The translations under genes and the position numbers were made by a program. From Streptomyces clavuligerus (GTDB lineage Bacteria > Actinomycetota > Actinomycetes > Streptomycetales > Streptomycetaceae): a stretch of 64,000 nucleotides of DNA. Positions 17,222 to 25,229 of this stretch are shown here, in pieces; the first letter of the stretch is position 1, and the number at the start of each line of letters is the position of its first letter. The notes under the pieces are model-generated. The model was given only the letters and a program-made list of their open reading frames with translations. It did not search any database and was not told the origin of the DNA. Where the stretch lies: positions 372,001 through 436,000 of the forward strand of contig NZ_CP027858.1 of assembly GCF_005519465.1 (NCBI RefSeq), read 5' to 3'.

Positions 17222-17569
17222 CCCCGAGCCGGGCACCAATGCCGGTGCTGGTGCCGTGGTCGGTGCCGGTGCCGTGGTCGGTCGGCGCGGCTCACCCCGG
17301 CGGGGACGGGGCCCCGCCGCCCGGGCCTCCCCCCGTGCGGGCCGCGGCCCGCACGGCGAGGGTCGGACAGGCGACCGCGCAGCCGGGCGCGGCACCCCGC
17401 AGGACCGTGTCGGCCGGCGCTCCCCAAGTCCGGGGCCCCTCAGCGCCGTCGGCGATGACAGCGCAGGTGGGAGGGGTGTCCGGCAGGGGGCACGGAGCGT
17501 TGTCAGTGGCGCTTGGTACAACTTCTGGCACACCGGCAATCAGCCTTCCGCCTGTCAGGAGCCACCCGC
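17222..17569. other. Region upstream of the STM4015-4011 cassette
   Basis: This 348-base stretch separates the deiminase gene from the STM4015 gene. It starts with an imperfect 18-base direct repeat (GGTGCCGTGGTCGGTGCC at about 17250-17285). I looked for a short precursor-peptide gene for the radical SAM proteins and found no small frame with good codon use and ribosome-binding site. The cassette promoter should lie in its last 80 bases. Confidence 0.45.
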
Positions 17570-18529
17570 ATGACCATCACGCAACACCTTCAGGAGCTGT
17601 ACGGTCTGCCGACGTTCGCCTTCCCCGACGAGGAGGAGAAGGAGGCGCTCCCCGAGCCCGGCTCCGTCGCCTGGAGCCTGGGCGTCGACGCGTACGGCGA
17701 GGGCGGGAAGTGGGTGGACCTCTTCGCGCGCTTCCTGGACACGGTGGACACCACCCGGGTGCGCGCGCTGGTCGTCGGCGCGTGGGAGGAGTCGTACGAC
17801 ACGGACTCGTCCCACATCGTCACGGCACTCCTGGACGCGCGCGAACGGCTGCCGGAGCTGCGGGCCCTGTTCCTCGGGGACCTGGTGATGGAGGAGGCCG
17901 AGATCTCCTGGATCTGCCAGTCCGATGTGACCGGGCTGCTCACCGGCTTCCCGGCGCTGGAGGAGTTCGGGGTGCGCGGCGGTCAGGGCCTGCTGCTCTC
18001 GCCCGTGCGCCATGAGCGGCTGCGCGCGCTGACGGTCGAGACCGGCGGGCTCGCGCTCCAGGTCGTCCAGGCCATCGGTACGAGCGAACTGCCCGCGCTG
18101 GAGCACCTGGATCTGTGGCTGGGGACGACGGAGTACGGCGCCGGGGCCGGTCCGGCGGATCTGGAGCCCTATCTGACCTGCGCCGGGATGCCGAAGCTGC
18201 GTCATCTGGCGCTGCGGAACAGCGAGATACAGGACGCCGTCGCGGCGGCGATGGCGACGGCGCCCGTCGTCGCGCGGCTGGAGGTGCTCGACCTGTCGAT
18301 GGGCACCCTCGGGGACGAAGGGGCACAGGCGCTGCTCGCGGGGCAGTCGCTGACCCATCTGACCGCGCTCGACCTGCACCACCACTACATCGGGGAGGAG
18401 CTCCAGCAGCGGTTGCGGGAGGCGCTGGAACCGGCGGGGGTGCGGCTGGACCTGGACTCCGGCGACGCGGAGCCGGACGAGGACGACGAGGACGGCACGT
18501 CCTACCGTTACGTCGAGATCTCGGAGTGA
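17570..18529 (+). CDS. STM4015 family leucine-rich-repeat protein
   Basis: The 319-aa protein begins MTITQHLQELYGLPTFAF and contains irregular leucine-rich repeats from about residue 70 to 285, such as LPELRALFLGDL, FPALEEFGVRGG, LPALEHLDLWLG, MPKLRHLALRNS and LTHLTALDLHHH. It closes with a strongly acidic stretch and YRYVEISE. Gene order and sequence match the STM4015 family, first named from Salmonella, whose function is unknown to me. ATG 17570 follows AGGA by nine bases. It is the first gene of a five-gene same-strand cassette; the LRR surface may bind a partner or carry the substrate. Confidence 0.9.
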   Translation: MTITQHLQELYGLPTFAFPDEEEKEALPEPGSVAWSLGVDAYGEGGKWVDLFARFLDTVDTTRVRALVVGAWEESYDTDSSHIVTALLDARERLPELRALFLGDLVMEEAEISWICQSDVTGLLTGFPALEEFGVRGGQGLLLSPVRHERLRALTVETGGLALQVVQAIGTSELPALEHLDLWLGTTEYGAGAGPADLEPYLTCAGMPKLRHLALRNSEIQDAVAAAMATAPVVARLEVLDLSMGTLGDEGAQALLAGQSLTHLTALDLHHHYIGEELQQRLREALEPAGVRLDLDSGDAEPDEDDEDGTSYRYVEISE

Positions 18530-18536
18530 GGGCCCG

Positions 18537-19718
18537 ATGAGCGAGGACCCGGTGTGCCGCCTCGGTCCGCCGCCGCGCTTCGCGGTGGTCGGCAATCCGG
18601 ATGACCGCCGGGTCACGCTGTTCGCGGCGGCGGCGCGGGCGGCCGGGCTGCCCGCGCCGCGGGTGGTGCCGTGGCGTCAGGTACTGCGGGACGGCGGAGC
18701 GCGGTTCGCGCCGCACGAGACGGTACGGGTGGACTCCCCCGGCGACGACCCCGAGGTCGACCTGCTGCTGCGCGGGGGTCCCGAACCCCTGGAGCCCACC
18801 CGGGTCGAGGGGTCGGCCCGGTGGTACGGCCGGTTCACGGCGGCCGTTTCGACCCTGTCGGGCGGCATGCCGCTGGACCACCCCGGGGAGCTGGCCGTCC
18901 TCTTCGACAAGCGTCTGTGCCACGGTGTCCTGCGCGCGGCGGGCGTCCCGGTGCCGCAGTCGCCGACCTCGGGCCCCGACGGCGCGCGGATACACGGCTG
19001 GGCGGACGCCCGGGCCCTGATGCGGGAGCACCGGATGGCCCGGGTCTTCCTGAAGCCGGCGCACGGCTCCTCGGCCTCCGGGGTCCTCGCCGTCGAGTCG
19101 GCGAGCGGCGGCCGTGTCCGGGCGACGACCTCGGTGGAACTCACCGACGGGGGGCTGTTCAACTCCCTGCGGGTGCGGCGCTACGAACGGGAGACGGAGG
19201 TGGCGGCGATCGTGGACCGGCTCGCCCCGGACGGTCTGCATCTGGAACGGTGGCTGCCGAAGGCGGCCCTGCGGGACCGGGTGGCCGACCTTCGGGTGGT
19301 CGTGGTCGCGGGCCGGGCCACCCACGCGGTGGTACGCACCAGCCGTACGCCCCTGACCAATCTCCATCTCGGCGGGGCGCGGGGGGATCTGTCCGCCGCG
19401 CGGGACGCCGTGGAGGCGGCGGGCACCCGGTGGGCGGAGGTGCTGCGGGTCTGCGAGCGGGCCGCCGCCTGTTTCCCCCGGACCCTGTGCGTGGGCGTCG
19501 ATCTGCTGCCGGGTGTCGGCTGGCGGCGATTCGCCGTGGGCGAGGTCAACGCCTTCGGCGATCTGCTGCCGGGGCTGACCGGACTGCCAGGCTCCGGGGC
19601 GGAGGGGCTCGACACCTACGGGGCGCAGATCGCCGCGGTGCTCCGGCCGCCACCGGCACCCGGGGCGGACGGCTCCCCACCGGCGCGCCCGCGTCCGCGA
19701 CCCCACCCGCCCCGCTGA
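18537..19718 (+). CDS. STM4014 family ATP-grasp-like protein
   Basis: The 393-aa protein has an N-terminal FAVVGNPDDRRVTLFAAAAR fold and an ATP-grasp-like core: FDKRLCHGVLRAAGVPVPQS (helix before the ATP-binding domain), ARVFLKPAHGSSASGV (phosphate-binding loop), RVADLRVVVVAGRATHAVVR, and GVDLLPG...VGEVNAFGDLLPGL, where Asp and Glu-x-Asn match the metal-binding residues. Known ATP-grasp enzymes join a carboxylate to an amine via acyl phosphate, so a ligation step is expected. Starts seven bases after STM4015. The last 30 residues are Pro-rich and probably disordered. Substrate unknown. Confidence 0.88.
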   Translation: MSEDPVCRLGPPPRFAVVGNPDDRRVTLFAAAARAAGLPAPRVVPWRQVLRDGGARFAPHETVRVDSPGDDPEVDLLLRGGPEPLEPTRVEGSARWYGRFTAAVSTLSGGMPLDHPGELAVLFDKRLCHGVLRAAGVPVPQSPTSGPDGARIHGWADARALMREHRMARVFLKPAHGSSASGVLAVESASGGRVRATTSVELTDGGLFNSLRVRRYERETEVAAIVDRLAPDGLHLERWLPKAALRDRVADLRVVVVAGRATHAVVRTSRTPLTNLHLGGARGDLSAARDAVEAAGTRWAEVLRVCERAAACFPRTLCVGVDLLPGVGWRRFAVGEVNAFGDLLPGLTGLPGSGAEGLDTYGAQIAAVLRPPPAPGADGSPPARPRPRPHPPR

Positions 19719-19783
19719 CCGCCCGCACACCGGGCATCCGCGTTCCCCCTCGCAGGACACCGCACACAGAACAGGGGACCACC

Positions 19784-20719
19784 GTGTCTTCGTCGCAGTC
19801 GGCGGCCTTCCCGCCGCCCACAGCCCCGCCCGGTGCCGGGCAGGACCCGCCGGGCCCCCGGGCGCCCGCCGCCGAACCGGACATGAACGCCGTCGTCGGC
19901 ACGCATGACCTGCTGCTGGTCACGCTCGACACCCTGCGGTACGACGTGGCGGCCGAGCTGGCCGCCGCCGGGCGCATCCCTCATCTCGCGCGCCGTCTCC
20001 CGGGGGGCCGCTGGGAGAAGCGGCACGCGCCGGGCAGCTTCACCTACGCCTCGCACCAGGCGATGTTCGCGGGCTTCCTGCCCACCCCGGCCGTGCCGGG
20101 GCGGCACCCGAGGCTGTTCGCCGCGTCGTTCGCGGGCAGTGAGACGACCGCGCCGGGCACCTTCCGCTACGAGACGGCGGACCTGGTCTCGGGGCTGGCG
20201 GCGGTCGGCTATCGCACGGTGTGCGTCGGCGGCGTCGGCTTCTTCAACCGGCGCGGGGCGCTCGGCTCCGTCCTCCCCGGCCTGTTCCACGAGGCGCACT
20301 GGGAACCGGGGTACGGGGTGGCCTCGCCCACCTCGTTCGAGGAGCAGGTGGCGTGCGCGGAGCGGGTCGTGGCCGGGCTGCCGCGCGAGCAGCGGCTGTT
20401 CCTCTTCGTCAATGTCTCCGCGCTGCACCAGCCGAACTGGTTCCATCTGCCGGGCGCGGCCCCCGAGTCGGGCGACACCCGGGCCAGTCACGCCGCCGCC
20501 CTGGAGTACGTGGACCGGCACATCGGCCGTCTCTTCGCCGCCGCGAGCAGCCGCCGCCCCTGTTTCGCGATCGTCTGCTCCGACCACGGCACCACCTACG
20601 GCGACGACGGCTTCACCGGGCACCGCATCGGCCACGAGGCGGTGTGGACGGTGCCCTACGCCCACTTCTTCCTGCATCGCGACGATGCCCCGGACCACCC
20701 CGACGACGAGGCACGATGA
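19784..20719 (+). CDS. STM4013/SEN3800 family hydrolase (sulfatase/alkaline phosphatase superfamily)
   Basis: From GTG 19784, after AGGGGA, the product is 311 aa. The conserved part starts near ATG 19883 (MNAVVGTHDLLLVTLDTLRYDVA), which could be the true start. LVTLDTLRYD (metal-ligand Asp and nucleophile Thr position) and CSDHGTTYGDDGFTGHRIGH (Asp-His metal ligands, second His) are the alkaline-phosphatase-superfamily signatures. A Thr nucleophile would fit a phosphodiesterase or pyrophosphatase rather than a formylglycine sulfatase, as the CxPxR motif is absent. It sits 65 bases after STM4014 and overlaps the next gene by four bases. Confidence 0.88.
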   Translation: MSSSQSAAFPPPTAPPGAGQDPPGPRAPAAEPDMNAVVGTHDLLLVTLDTLRYDVAAELAAAGRIPHLARRLPGGRWEKRHAPGSFTYASHQAMFAGFLPTPAVPGRHPRLFAASFAGSETTAPGTFRYETADLVSGLAAVGYRTVCVGGVGFFNRRGALGSVLPGLFHEAHWEPGYGVASPTSFEEQVACAERVVAGLPREQRLFLFVNVSALHQPNWFHLPGAAPESGDTRASHAAALEYVDRHIGRLFAAASSRRPCFAIVCSDHGTTYGDDGFTGHRIGHEAVWTVPYAHFFLHRDDAPDHPDDEAR

Positions 20720-22122
20720 CCAGCACGCCACTGCCCCTGCTCAGCTCCCCCGCGCCCCTGGCCCCACCCGTGTCCGCAGCCGCGGCCGAGGGCGGAGCGG
20801 CGGGCCCGTACGAGAGCTACGTCTACGCGTATCCACATAAAACCGCCTACCGCGCCTTCGGCAGGCCGCGCGCGCTGCGGGAGCTGTGGGCGGACGAGCC
20901 CATGGACGCGCTCTCGCTCTATCTGCACATACCGTTCTGCGAGGTCCGCTGCGGGTTCTGCAATCTGTTCACCCGTGTCGGCGCCCCCGACGGCCTCACC
21001 GGCGCCTATCTCGACGCGCTCGCCCGGCAGGCGAAGGCCGTCCGGCGGGCCCTCGGGGACGGGCGGCGGGTGCAGTTCGCGACCGCCGCCTTCGGCGGAG
21101 GGACACCGACCTTCCTCACCGCCGGGGAGCTGACCCGGCTGTGCGACATCGCCGAACAGGACATGGGCGCCGACCTGCGGGCCGTCCCGCTGTCGGTCGA
21201 GGCGTCCCCCGCCACGGCCACCGCCGACCGGCTCGCGGTGCTGGCGGAGCGCGGGGCCACCCGGCTCAGTCTGGGCGTCCAGAGCTTCGTCGACGCCGAG
21301 GCACGGGCGGCGGTACGGCCGCAGCGTCGCGCCGATGTCGAGGCCGCGCTCGCCCGCGTCCGCGCGGCCCGCATCCCCGTCCTCAACATCGACCTCATCT
21401 ACGGCATCGAGGGGCAGACGGAGCGGAGCTGGCGCCAGTCGCTGGACGCGGCGCTGGCCTGGCGACCGGAGGAGCTGTATCTCTATCCGCTGTATGTGCG
21501 CCCCCTGACCGGTCTGGGCCGCCAGGGCACCGGGGCGGACCCCGCCTGGGACGCCCAGCGGCTGCGGCTGTACCGCTTCGGCCGGGACCATCTGCGCGCG
21601 CACGGCTACGAGCAGCGGTCGATGCGCATGTTCCGGCGCGCGGACGCGCCGCCGGAGGTCGCCGACGACCACACCTGCCAGACCGACGGCATGATCGGGC
21701 TCGGCTGCGGGGCCCGGTCCTACACCCGGACGGTCCACTACTCCTTCGACTACGCGGTGGGCAGGGGACGGATACGGGAGATCCTGGACGACTATGTCTC
21801 CCGCCCGGCCGACGACTTCGCCCACGCCGAGTACGGACGGGAACTCACCGGGGACGAGGCCCGGCGCCGCCATCTCCTCCAGTCGCTGCTGCGGGCGGAC
21901 GGCATGGACACCGGCGCCTACACGGCCTGCTTCGGGTCCGCACCGGCGGCGGACTTCCCCGGGGAGCTGGCCCGCTTCGCCGCGCGGGGCTGGCTGGAAC
22001 CGGAGCGGGCCGACGGGGTGCTGCGGCTGACCGGGGAGGGGCTGGCGCACTCGGACGCGCTCGGTCCCGAGCTGTTCTCCCCGGCGGTGCGGGCCGCGAT
22101 GGCCGCGTACGACCTGACGTGA
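20716..22122 (+). CDS. STM4012 family radical SAM protein (HemN-like)
   Basis: The 468-aa enzyme starts at ATG 20716 inside the end of STM4013 (ATGA). The radical SAM CxxxCxxC motif is CEVRCGFC (Cys75, Cys79, Cys82) within LYLHIPFCEVRCGFCNLF, and the GGGTPTFL glycine motif for SAM binding follows near residue 130. The layout follows HemN/HemW-type coproporphyrinogen dehydrogenase-like proteins, including LNIDLIYGIEGQTERSW and a C-terminal winged domain. The N-terminal YESYVYAYPHKTAYR is typical of the STM4012 group. It is expected to bind one 4Fe-4S cluster and cleave SAM; its reaction is not known. Confidence 0.92.
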   Translation: MTSTPLPLLSSPAPLAPPVSAAAAEGGAAGPYESYVYAYPHKTAYRAFGRPRALRELWADEPMDALSLYLHIPFCEVRCGFCNLFTRVGAPDGLTGAYLDALARQAKAVRRALGDGRRVQFATAAFGGGTPTFLTAGELTRLCDIAEQDMGADLRAVPLSVEASPATATADRLAVLAERGATRLSLGVQSFVDAEARAAVRPQRRADVEAALARVRAARIPVLNIDLIYGIEGQTERSWRQSLDAALAWRPEELYLYPLYVRPLTGLGRQGTGADPAWDAQRLRLYRFGRDHLRAHGYEQRSMRMFRRADAPPEVADDHTCQTDGMIGLGCGARSYTRTVHYSFDYAVGRGRIREILDDYVSRPADDFAHAEYGRELTGDEARRRHLLQSLLRADGMDTGAYTACFGSAPAADFPGELARFAARGWLEPERADGVLRLTGEGLAHSDALGPELFSPAVRAAMAAYDLT

Positions 22123-22135
22123 GCCGGGCGGCGAC

Positions 22136-22996
22136 ATGGACCTGACCCTGCTCTACCGGGGCCCTCTGGCCTCGTGCGACTACGACTGCCCCTACTGCCC
22201 GTTCGCGAAGCGGCGCGACCCGCCCGAGCTGCTGCGCGCCGACCGGGCCTGTCTGGAGCGCTTCGCGGACTGGGTGGCGTGCCAGGAGGAGGACCGGCTC
22301 TCGGTGCTCTTCACCCCGTGGGGCGAGGGCCTGGTGCGCTCCTGGTACCGGCAGACGCTGGTCCGGCTGTCCCTGCTGCCCCAGGTGCGCCGGGTGGCGA
22401 TCCAGACCAACCTCAGTTTCCGCACCGACTGGGTCGACGGGGCCGACCTCGACACCCTCGCCCTGTGGTGCACCTACCACCCGGGGCAGACCCCCTATGA
22501 GCGCTTCATCGGCAAGTGCCACGACCTCGCGGCCCGGGGGGTGCGCTTCAGCGTGGGCGTGGTCGGGCTGCCCGGCCATCTGGAGCAGGCGCGGCGGCTG
22601 CGCGCCGAGCTGCCGGAGCGGGTGTACCTGTGGATCAACGCGGCCGAGGGGCACGGCTACACGGACGCCGAGGCCGCCCGGTGGACGGCCATCGACCCGC
22701 TGTTCCCCTACAGCCGCCACCCCCACCGCAGCGCGGGGCTGCCCTGCCGCACCGGGGAGTCCGTGCTCTCCGTCGACGGGGACGGAACGGTCCGCCGCTG
22801 CCACTTCGTCCGCGCGGAGCTGGGCCATCTGTACGACGGGTCGTTCCGCGCGGCGCTGCGTCCCCGGCCCTGCCCGCTGGCGGTGTGCGACTGCCACATC
22901 GGCTATGTGCACCTGGAGACACTGCCGTTGTACGACGTGTTCGCGGGCGGGGTACTGGAGCGGATACCGGCCCCGGCCATGAGGTCCCGCGGCTGA
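22136..22996 (+). CDS. STM4011 family radical SAM protein
   Basis: The 286-aa protein has the cluster motif CDYDCPYC (Cys14, Cys18, Cys21) at its very N-terminus, then a compact SAM barrel (LSVLFTPWGEGLVRSWY, VRRVAIQTNLSF, FSVGVVGLPGHLEQ). The C-terminal 85 residues carry more cysteines: LPCRTGESVLSVDGDGTVRRC and PCPLAVCDC, resembling a SPASM/twitch auxiliary-cluster region. That layout is common in radical SAM enzymes modifying peptides or proteins. Last gene of the cassette, 13 bases after STM4012; it converges with the MarR gene 18 bases beyond. Confidence 0.92.
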   Translation: MDLTLLYRGPLASCDYDCPYCPFAKRRDPPELLRADRACLERFADWVACQEEDRLSVLFTPWGEGLVRSWYRQTLVRLSLLPQVRRVAIQTNLSFRTDWVDGADLDTLALWCTYHPGQTPYERFIGKCHDLAARGVRFSVGVVGLPGHLEQARRLRAELPERVYLWINAAEGHGYTDAEAARWTAIDPLFPYSRHPHRSAGLPCRTGESVLSVDGDGTVRRCHFVRAELGHLYDGSFRAALRPRPCPLAVCDCHIGYVHLETLPLYDVFAGGVLERIPAPAMRSRG

Positions 22997-23013
22997 CGGG
23001 GGGGCGGCCGGGC

Positions 23014-23595
23014 TCACTCCTGTCCCACCTGGGTGAGCCCCCGGTCGCCCACCCGGTCCTGGACGGTGCGGAGCAGCACCCGCAGCAGCGCGGCGAGGTC
23101 GTCCTGCTGCGCCGGGGCGAGCCCGTCGAGCAGTTCCGCCTCGCGGCGCAGCACCCGGTCGACGGTGGCCTCGACCAGCGCGTGGCCCGCCGGGGTGAGC
23201 GTGACCAGGACCGTACGGGGCCGCCCTGTGCCGGGTATGCGGCGGATCAGCCCCTCCCGTTCGCCCCGGGCGACCCGCTGGGAGACCGCTCCGGCCGTCA
23301 CCAGACAGCGGCGGGCCAGCTCACGGGTGCTGAGGGTGTACGGGGGGCCGCTCCGGCGCAGCACGCTCAGCAGGTCGAGGGTGGCGGCGTCCACGCCCGC
23401 GTGGGCCAGTACCCGGCGGCGGTCGTCACCGAGGAGTTTGGCCAACTGCCAGACGGGGGTGACGATCCCGATGGACGAGACCGGGGTGCCGGGCCGTTCG
23501 CGCTCCCAGGCCGCGGCGATGTCCTCGGCGGTGTCGGGGGCTCCCGGGCCCCGCCCATCGGGCGTTGTGGCCGCCGTACCGGAAATCTCTGTCAC
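23014..23595 (-). CDS. MarR family transcriptional regulator
   Basis: The 193-aa protein has a MarR winged helix: LDLLSVLRRSGPPYTLSTREL, then LVTAGAVSQRVARGEREGLI (recognition helix) and the wing IPGTGRPRTVLVTLTPAGHAL. GTG start. It is divergent from the SDR gene; a near-palindrome between them (23618-23641) is the likely binding site. Probably represses the SDR gene and itself. Confidence 0.9.
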   Translation of the reverse strand: MTEISGTAATTPDGRGPGAPDTAEDIAAAWERERPGTPVSSIGIVTPVWQLAKLLGDDRRRVLAHAGVDAATLDLLSVLRRSGPPYTLSTRELARRCLVTAGAVSQRVARGEREGLIRRIPGTGRPRTVLVTLTPAGHALVEATVDRVLRREAELLDGLAPAQQDDLAALLRVLLRTVQDRVGDRGLTQVGQE

Positions 23596-23617
23596 GGCGT
23601 TCTCCCCCAGTGTTAGA

Positions 23618-23641
23618 TTCAGACCTAAATTTAGACCTGAA
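23618..23641. promoter_or_regulatory. MarR-type operator between MarR and SDR genes
   Basis: Outer arms TTCAG and CTGAA and a perfect inner palindrome CTAAATTTAG (23625-23634) form a 24-base near-symmetric site with two mismatches per side. It is nested almost concentrically in CCCCCAGTG (23604-23612) and CACTGGGGG (23649-23657), the ribosome-binding sites of the two divergent genes. Confidence 0.7.
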
Positions 23642-23663
23642 CATACCGCACTGGGGGTTCCTC

Positions 23664-24407
23664 ATGACTCGCGACATCCTGATCACCGGCGGCGGTACGG
23701 GCATCGGCCGCGCCCTCGCCCGGCACTTCGCGGACGCGGGCGACCGGGTCGTCGTCACCGGGCGCCGACCGGGTCCCCTGGCCGCCGTCGCACGGGAGAC
23801 CGGCGCCCGCGCCGCGGTGTGCGACCACACCGATCCGGTGGCGCTCACCGCGCTCCTCGCGGAGCTGCCCGCCACGCTCGACGTCCTGGTCAACAACGCG
23901 GGCGGCAACACCGACTTCACCGACCCCGGGCCCGTCACGGGCCTTGAGGGCACGGCGGCGGAACTGGCCCTCTGCGCCCGCGCGTTCCGCGCCAATCTGG
24001 ACGCCAATCTGCTCACCGCCGTCCTGACCACCCGGGCGGTCGGCGACCGTCTCGCCCCCGGCGGCGCGGTGATCCAGATCGGCTCGATCGCCGCCGACCA
24101 GGGCGCGGGCTCCTACGGCGCCGCGAAGGCCGCGCTGACCACCTGGAACCTGGATCTGGCGGCCGAGCTGGGCGCCCGGGACATCACCGCGAACGTGGTC
24201 TCCCCCGGGTACACCGGGGAGACGGAGTTCTTCCGCGACCGGCTCTCCGACACCCGGCGGGAATCGCTGGTGGCCGCGACCGCGACCGGGCGGGCGGGCA
24301 CCCCGCAGGACATCGCGGCGGCGGTCGGCTTCCTCGCCTCGCCCGGGGCGCGCCACATCACGGGCCAGGTCCTCCATGTGAACGGCGGCGCCCACCGGAC
24401 CCGCTGA
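23664..24407 (+). CDS. Short-chain dehydrogenase/reductase
   Basis: The 247-aa classical SDR has ILITGGGTGIGRALARHF (TGxxxGxG cofactor motif), LVNNAGGNTDF (NNAG), IQIGSIAADQG (catalytic Ser) and YGAAK (YxxxK, Tyr about 150). GRRPGPLAAV after the second strand suggests NADP preference. The C-terminus VLHVNGGAHRT is standard. It reduces or oxidises an unidentified carbonyl/alcohol. ATG 23664 follows GGGGG by six bases; controlled by the divergent MarR gene in all likelihood. Confidence 0.92.
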   Translation: MTRDILITGGGTGIGRALARHFADAGDRVVVTGRRPGPLAAVARETGARAAVCDHTDPVALTALLAELPATLDVLVNNAGGNTDFTDPGPVTGLEGTAAELALCARAFRANLDANLLTAVLTTRAVGDRLAPGGAVIQIGSIAADQGAGSYGAAKAALTTWNLDLAAELGARDITANVVSPGYTGETEFFRDRLSDTRRESLVAATATGRAGTPQDIAAAVGFLASPGARHITGQVLHVNGGAHRTR

Positions 24408-24414
24408 CAGCCCA

Positions 24415-24443
24415 CCGGGCCCGGGGCACTCCCCCGGGCCCGG
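24415..24443. terminator. Bidirectional terminator hairpin
   Basis: A perfect 12-base stem, CCGGGCCCGGGG with CCCCGGGCCCGG, around a CACTC loop, between convergent SDR and TetR genes. No U-tract, as usual in high-GC actinomycetes. Confidence 0.75.
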
Positions 24444-24539
24444 ACGCGTTCCCGCGCCTCTGTCCGCTCGAAGCCCTGTCCGGGGCCGCCCCCTCGCCCC
24501 GACCGACCCCGACCGGCCCGGACCCCGCCGAGGCGGCCG

Positions 24540-25109
24540 TCAGACCTGGGCGAGGACCTCGCGGACGGCCGACTCCAGGACGCCCCGGGCATGGACCGGG
24601 TCCATGAACTGGACCTGGGTCATGCCGCCGTGGCGCAGGAGCATCAGCCGGTCGGCGGCAGGCCCGGGGGCGGGGTGGCCGGCCTCCTGGAGCAGCGCGC
24701 GCAGCCGGTCGTGGAGCCAGTCCATGTGCGAGCGGATGGCACGGGAGACGGGGCTCTCGGGGTCGGGGTGCTCGGCGGCGACGTTCAGAAAGGGACAGCC
24801 GCGGAAGCCCGGCCGGCACAGCTTGTCCCCGAGGCCGCCCGGCCCGCTGAAGAACTCCTCGATCGCGGCAGCCGCGGACAGCCGGGCCCGGGCGCTGTCG
24901 ATCAGGTTCCTGGCGTCCCGGTCGACGCTCTGGACATAGGCGACGACCAGCTCTTCCTTGCTCGGGAAGTGGCGGTAGAAGGTCGCCTTGGTGACCCCCG
25001 ACTCGGCGATCAGGCGGTCCACTCCGACAGCGCGGACGCCCTCCTTGTAGAAGAGGCGAAGGGCCGCGCCGAGAATCCGCTCGCGGGCGGGCAACGGTTT
25101 CTCGCTCAT
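24540..25109 (-). CDS. TetR/AcrR family regulator with CPF motif
   Basis: The 189-aa protein has the HTH RERILGAALRLFYKEGVRAV, then IAESGVTKATFYRHFPSKEEL (recognition helix to FYRHF). The effector domain contains CRPGFRGCPFLNVAAEHPDP, a Cys-containing segment shared by one TetR subgroup, which could make it redox- or electrophile-responsive. It is divergent from the alpha/beta hydrolase gene with AGACAG-type repeats between them. Confidence 0.92.
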   Translation of the reverse strand: MSEKPLPARERILGAALRLFYKEGVRAVGVDRLIAESGVTKATFYRHFPSKEELVVAYVQSVDRDARNLIDSARARLSAAAAIEEFFSGPGGLGDKLCRPGFRGCPFLNVAAEHPDPESPVSRAIRSHMDWLHDRLRALLQEAGHPAPGPAADRLMLLRHGGMTQVQFMDPVHARGVLESAVREVLAQV

Positions 25110-25122
25110 GGGTTTGACACTA

Positions 25123-25165
25123 ACAGACAGGTCTGTCTACGTTGTTTCCCGCAGGTAGACAGACC
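25123..25165. promoter_or_regulatory. TetR-type operator region with AGACAG repeats
   Basis: ACAGAC-AG-GTCTGT (25123-25136) is a perfect inverted repeat just above the TetR start. GTAGACAGACC occurs again at 25155-25165 in the other orientation, giving a second half-site array towards the hydrolase promoter. Confidence 0.65.
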
Positions 25166-25229
25166 GTTCTTTCTGCTGCGCTGTCCATCAACTCGTTCCG
25201 TCCACTTCTCTCCACCGATGGAGGACCCC

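Noticed and set aside
17222..17569. Precursor peptide gene for the STM4011/4012 radical SAM proteins
   Set aside because: All three plus-strand frames were read; none gives a short peptide with ribosome-binding site and coding-like composition.
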